DNA of 64,000 nt, from NCBI GenBank assembly GCA_964023205.1, contig OZ026840.1, forward strand, positions 32,776,199-32,840,198, written 5' to 3'. How positions within the stretch are numbered: the first letter of the stretch is position 1; each line of letters opens with the position of its first letter. The translations under genes and the position numbers were made by a program. Under the pieces are notes generated by a model. That model had not been told where the DNA came from. It saw only the letters and a program-made list of their open reading frames with translations, and did not search any database. Source of the DNA: Lutraria lutraria (Eukaryota > Mollusca > Bivalvia > Venerida > Mactridae). Positions 58,501-64,000 of this stretch are shown here, in pieces.

Positions 58501-61500
58501 CTCTTGACTGTTGAAATGGGGTAACGCCCCGTTTCAACAGTCAAGAGTGACATGAGGCAAACTCACTTTAAGTTTTTTCTCTCTTTTATTTAGTGTTTTA
58601 CCATAATTTTCAGGTCTTTTTCACTCTCTTAAAGTTTTCTCTCTCTTTTAGTTAGTGTTTTTACCATTATTTTCAGGTTTAGTTCATTCACTTTAAGTTT
58701 TTCTTTCCTGTTTAAGGTTTTTCTCACTCATTTTATGTTCCATTCACTTACTACTAGCTTTTTGTCTGTTTTATTTTTGTCTATCCTGCCTTTCATATAA
58801 TTTCCTAATGTTTCCCAAACCTACTTTAAGGTTTCACTCACTTAGTTTTTTCTCTTTTATTTTGTTTTTCCATTATTTTCAGGTCATTTTTCATGGACTC
58901 TATCCTAACCAGTAATAACTTATCGTCCTGCAAGGATTTGGCAACTTCCTCACATACAGTATATAGTAAAATTGTCATTTTAAGTTTTTTATCGCTTACA
59001 TAGAGATTTCATTCCGTTACTGTAAGTCGTTTTTCATTGACTGTTTTTTTTTCGCTTAAAGTTTGACATTGAAACAGTACTTTGCAATTGTACGATGATT
59101 TTGGAGTGCCCACTGATCTGACCGACTATGTCTAAGCACTGTTTGTGAATGTCATTCTGAAAAGCACCAGTCTCCTCACTTCGTTAGAAAGTAGGCAGTT
59201 GCTTTAAATGGGAGATTGGATTGGGAGTCTAGTACTGGTTCTCCCAGGAAAGATGGTTAGGTGAACTGTTTGCCTCACTCTTGACTGTTGAAATGGGGTA
59301 ACGCCCCATTTCAACAGTCAAGAGTGACATGAGGCAAACTCACTTAAAGTTTTTTCTCTCTTTTATTTAGTGTTTTACCATTATTTTTAGGTCTTTTTCA
59401 CTCTCTTAAAGTTTTCTCTCTCTTTTAGTTAGTGTTTTTACCATTATTTTCAGGTTTAGTTCATTCACTTTAAGTTTTTCTTTCCTGTTTAAGGTTTTTC
59501 TCACTCATTTTATGTTCCATTCACTTACTACTAGCTTTTTGTCTGTTTTATTTTTGTCTATCCTGCCTTTCATATAACTTCCTAATGTTTCCCAAACCTA
59601 CTTTAAGGTTTCACTCACTTAGTTTTTTCTCTTTTATTTTGTTTTTCCATTATTTTCAGGTCTTTTTCATACACTTTTAATCTTTTTACTGATTTTTTCT
59701 CACTTTCTTTAAGGTTTTCATCACTCATTTACAGTTTCCATTCACATACCTTGAGTTTTTAGTCATTTTTCATGGACTCTATCCTAACCAGTAAAAACTT
59801 ATCGTCCTGCAAGGATTTGACAACTTCCTCACGTACAGTATATAGTAAAATTAACATTTTAATTTTTTTCTCGCTTACATAGAGATTTCATTCAGTTACT
59901 GTAAGTCGTTTTTCATTGACTGTTTTTTTTCGCTTAAAGTTTGACATTGAAACAGTACTTAGCAATTGTACGATGATTTTGGAGTGCCCACTGATCTGAC
60001 CGACTATGTCTAAGCACTGTTTGTGAACGTTATTCTGAAAAGCACCAGTCTCCTCACTTCGTTAGAAAGTAGGCAGTTGCTGGGAGATTGGATTGGGAGT
60101 CTAGTACTGGTTCTCCCAGGAAAGATGGTTAGGTGAACTGTTTGCCTCACTCTTGACTGTTGAAATGGGGTAACGCCCCATTTCAACAGTCAAGTGTGAC
60201 ATGAGGCAAACTCACTTAAAGTTTTTTCTCTCTTTTAGTTAGTGTTTTTACCATTATTTTCAGGTTTAGTTCATTCACTTTAAGTTTTTCTTTCCTGTTT
60301 ACGGTTTTTCTCACTCATTTTATGTTCCATTCACTTAAACTAGCTTTTTGTCTGTTTTATTTTTGTCTTTCCTGCCTTTCATATAATTTCCTAATGTTTC
60401 CCAAACTTACTTTAAGGTTTCACTCACTAAGTTTTTTCTCTTTTATTTTGTTTTTCCATTATTTTCAGGTCTTTAAATCTTTTTACTGATTTTTTCTCAC
60501 TTTCTTTAAGGTTTTCATCACTCATTTACAGTTTCCATTCACCATACCTTGAGTTTTTAGTCATTTTTCATGGACTCTATCCTAACCAGTAATAACTTAT
60601 CATCCTGCAAGGATTTGACAACTTCCTCACATACAGTAAATAGTAAAATTAACATTTTAATTTTTTTCTCGCTTACATAGAGATTTCATTCAGTTACTGT
60701 AAGTCGTTTTTCATTGACTGTTTTTTTTCGCTTAAAGTTTGACATTGAAACAGTACTTAGCAATTGTACGATGATTTTGGAGTGCCCACTGATCTGACCG
60801 ACTATGTCTAAGCACTGTTTGTGAACGTTATTCTGAAAAGCACCAGTCTCCTCACTTCGTTAGAAAGTAGGCAGTTGCTTGGAGATTGGATTGGGAGTCT
60901 AGTACTGGTTCTCCCAGGAAAGATGGTTAGGTGAACTGTTTGCCTCACTCTTGACTGTTGAAATGGGGTAACGCCCCGTTTCAACAGTCAAGAGTGACAT
61001 GAGGCAAACTCACTTTAAGTTTTTTCTCTCTTTTATTTAGTGTTTTACCATTATTTTCAGGTCTTTTTCACTCTCTTAAAGTTTTCTCTCTATTTTAGTT
61101 AGTGTTTTTACCATTATTTTCAGGTTTAGTTCATTCACTTAGTTTTTCTTTCCTGTTTAAGGTTTTTCTCACTCATTTTATGTTCCATTCACTTACTACT
61201 AGCTTTTTGTCTGTTTTATTTTTGTCTTTCCTGCCTTTCATATAATTTCCTAATGTTTCCCAAACCTACTTTAAGGTTTCACTCACTAATTTTTTTCTCT
61301 TTTATTTTGTTTTTCCATTATTTTCAGGTCTTTAAATCTTTTTACTGTTTTTTTTATCACTTTCTTTAAGGTTTTCATCACTCATTTAAAGTTTCCATTC
61401 ACATACCTTGAGTTTTTAGTAATTTTTCATGGACTCTATCCTAACCAGTAAAAACGTATCGTCCTGCCAGGATTTGACAACTTCCTCACATACAGTATAT

Positions 61501-64000
61501 AGTAAAAGTAACATTTTAAGTTTTTTCTCGCTTACATAGAGATTTCATTCAGTTACTGTAAGTCATTTTTCACTGACTTAAAGTGTTTTTTTTCGCTTAA
61601 AGTTTGGCATTGAAACAGTACTTAGCAATTGTACGATGATTGGTAGTGCCCGACTGATCTGACCTACTACTAGCACGTCTAAGCACTGTTTGTGAACGTC
61701 ATTCTGAAAAACACCAGTCTTCTCACTTCGTTAGAAAGTAGGCAGTTGCTTTAAATGGGAGATTGGATTGGGAGTCTAGTACTGGTTCTTCCAGGAAAGA
61801 TGGTTAGGTGAACTTTTTGCCTCATGTCACTCTTGACTGTTGAAATGGGGCTTTAAACTCGATATATAAACAAACCAACAAAATCATTTCATCTTTTGTC
61901 TAATTCTCATTAATGTTTCCCAAACTTACTTAAAGTTTTTACTCAAAGTTTTTTCTCTCTTTTATTTAGTGTTTTACCATTATTTTCAGGTTTTTTTCAC
62001 TCACTTAAAGTTTTCTCTCTATTTTATTAAGTGTTTTTATCATTATTTTCAGGTTTAGTTCATTTACTTCCTGTTTAAGGTTTTTCTCACTCATTTTAGG
62101 TTCCATTCATTTACTACTAGTTTTTTGTCTGTTTTATTTTCGTCTATCCTGCCTTTCATATAATTTCCTAATGTTTCTCAAACCTGCTTTAATGTTTTAC
62201 TCACTTAGTTTTTTCTCTTTTATTTTGTGTTTTTCCATTATTTTCAGTTCTTTTTCATTCACTTTAAATCTTTTTACTGTTTTTTTTCTCACTTTCTTTA
62301 AGGTTTTCATCACTCATTTAAAGTTTCCATTCACATACCTTGAGTTTTTAGTAATTTTTCATGGACTCTATCCTAACCAGTAAAAACGTATCGTCCTGCC
62401 AGGATTTGACAACTTCCTCACATACAGTATATAGTAAAAGTAACATTTTAAGTTTTTTCTCGCTTACATAGAGATTTCATTCAGTTACTGTAAGTCATTT
62501 TTCACTGACTTAAAGTGTTTTTTTTCGCTTTAAGTTTGGCATTGAAACAGTACTTAGCAATTGTACGATGATTGGTAGTGCCCAACTGATCTGACCTACT
62601 ACTAGCACGTCTAAGCACTGTTTGTGAACGTCATTCTGAAAAGCACCAGTCTCCTCACTTCGTTAGAAAGTAGGCAGTTGCTTTAAATGGGAGATTGGAT
62701 TGGGAGTCTAGTACTGGTTCTTCCAGGAAAGATGGTTAGGTGAACTTTTTGCCTCATGTCACTCTTGACTGTTGAAATGGGGCTTTAAACTCGATATATA
62801 AACAAACCAACAAAATCATTTCATCTTTTGTCTAATTCTCATTAATGTTTCCCAAACTTACTTAAAGTTTTTACTCAAAGTTTTTTCTCTCTTTTATTTA
62901 GTGTTTTACCATTATTTTCAGGTTTTTTTCACTCACTTAAAGTTTTCTCTCTCTTTTATTTAGTGTTTTTATCATTATTTTCAGGTTTAGTTCATTTACT
63001 TCCTGTTTAAGGTTTTTCTCACTCATTTTAGGTTCCATTCATTTACTACTAGTTTTTTGTCTGTTTTATTTTCGTCTATCCTGCCTTTCATATAATTTCC
63101 TAATGTTTCTCAAACCTACTTTAAGGTTTTACTCACTTAGTTTTTTCTCTTTTATTTTGTGTTTTTCCATTATTTTCAGTTCTTTTTCATTCACTTTAAA
63201 TCTTTTTACTGTTTTTTTTTCTCACTTTCTTTAAGGTTTTCATCACTCATTTAAAGTTTCCATTCACATACCTTGAGTTTTTAGTCATTTTTCATGGACT
63301 CTATCCTAACCACTAATAACGTATCGTCCTGCCAGGATTTGACAACTTCCTCACATACAGTATATAGTAAAAGTAACATTTTAAGTTTTTTCTCGCTTAC
63401 ATAGAGATTTCATTCAGTTACTGTAAGTCATTTTTCACTGACTTAAAATGTTTTTTTTCACTTAAAGTTTGGCATTGAAACAGTACTTAGCAATTGTACG
63501 ATGATTGGTAGTGCCCAACTGATCTGACCTACTACTAGCACATCTAAGCACTGTTTGTGAACGTCATTCTGAAAAGCACCAGTCTCCTCACTTCGTTAGA
63601 AAGTAGGCAGTTGCTTTAAATGGGAGATTGGATTGGGAGTCTAGTACTGGTTCTTCCAGGAAAGATGGTTAGGTGAACTTTTTGCCTCATGTCACTCTTG
63701 ACTGTTGAAATGGGGCATTAAACTCGATATATAAACAAACAAACAAAATCATCTCATCTTTTGCCTAATTCTCATTAATGTTATTTTCAGGTCTTTTTCA
63801 CTCACTTAAAGTTTTCTCTCTCTTTTATTCAGTGTTTTTACCATTATTTTCAGGTTTAGTTCATTCACTTTAAGTTTTTCTTTCCTGTTTAAGGTTTTTC
63901 TCACTCATTTTAGGTTTCATTCACTTACTACTAGTGTTTTGTCTGTTTTATTTTTGTCTATCCTGCCTTTTGTCTTAGACTAAATCTCATTAATGTTTCC
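55560..64000 (+). repeat. Large satellite array, ten copies of a 777-933-bp unit
   Basis: The word 'gtacgatgat' marks ten copies at 55982, 56759, 57536, 58313, 59090, 59968, 60766, 61631, 62563 and 63496. The spacings are 777 (four times), 878, 798, 865, 932 and 933, and the array runs off the window. Each unit has an extremely T-rich half with many 'tttcactcactt', 'ttttctctcttttatt' and 'accattattttcaggt' blocks, plus a mixed-composition half with 'ggactctatcctaaccagta', 'ccactgatctgaccgacta' and 'agtctagtactggttct'. The first five copies are nearly identical; later ones are longer and more diverged. Open frames inside it are not genes. Confidence 0.95.
56161..56230. repeat. 23-bp-stem hairpin inside the satellite unit
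   Basis: Arms 56168-56190 and 56196-56218 are perfect inverted repeats around a TAACG loop, extended by an outer 7-bp stem (tttgcct / aggcaaa). Equivalent hairpins occur in the next six copies (near 56945, 57722, 58499, 59276, 60148 and 60955), some with one A-to-G change in the right arm. The last three copies (near 61830, 62770 and 63700) lack the right arm. Confidence 0.92.

Noticed and set aside
62171..62383. 70-codon Phe/Ser-rich frame
   Set aside because: It lies within a satellite unit, with no protein-like composition.

Overview
This is AT-rich animal genomic DNA with spliceosomal introns, sparse coding sequence and a dense load of transposons. The dispersed repeats (families with 'aagagggccaagatggccc…cgctcac' ends, tRNA-derived SINEs, pogo, mariner and hAT MITEs) point to a mollusc, most probably a bivalve. 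No bacterial operons, CRISPR arrays or canonical tRNA genes were seen.

The window has three main parts. (1) A long minus-strand gene relic, about 39.8 kb down to 5.7 kb, can be rebuilt exon by exon. Read 5' to 3' it encodes a Mutator-type (MULE) DDE transposase core, a SWIM zinc finger, a Ulp1/C48-type cysteine protease, a short Ser/Pro/Glu repeat and a PHD finger. Most splice phases agree, but several frameshifts, two in-frame stops and a lost PHD cysteine mark it as decaying. (2) An apparently complete 16,228-bp CACTA (EnSpm) DNA transposon, 21989-38216, sits inside one intron of that relic. It has perfect 23-bp terminal inverted repeats beginning CACTG, a 3-bp TCT target duplication, a 111-bp tandem array at its left end and a 66-bp array at its right end. 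It carries an intact 951-aa Tnp2-type transposase (minus strand) and a divergent seven-exon accessory gene (plus strand, 365 aa) whose splice phases all agree. Younger elements are nested in it, including a 5'-truncated LINE with a target duplication of about 20 bp. (3) To the right, 40-53 kb is a graveyard of small elements (mariner, Tc1, SINEs, MITEs, minisatellite). At 53.3-55.55 kb lies the probable 5' end of an unidentified plus-strand gene, whose first coding exon reads MFIKNKWE. Its first coding intron is filled, to the window edge, by ten copies of a 777-933-bp satellite; seven copies carry a 23-bp-stem hairpin.

How the parts work together: the CACTA transposase should cut at the CACTG termini, and the accessory protein is a candidate (inferred only) for binding the subterminal arrays, by analogy with plant TNPA/TNPD. 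The host relic is an older transposase-derived gene that the CACTA element later entered. Nothing here could be checked by database search. All domain calls rest on motif recognition, and all exon models rest on splice sites and reading-frame continuity.
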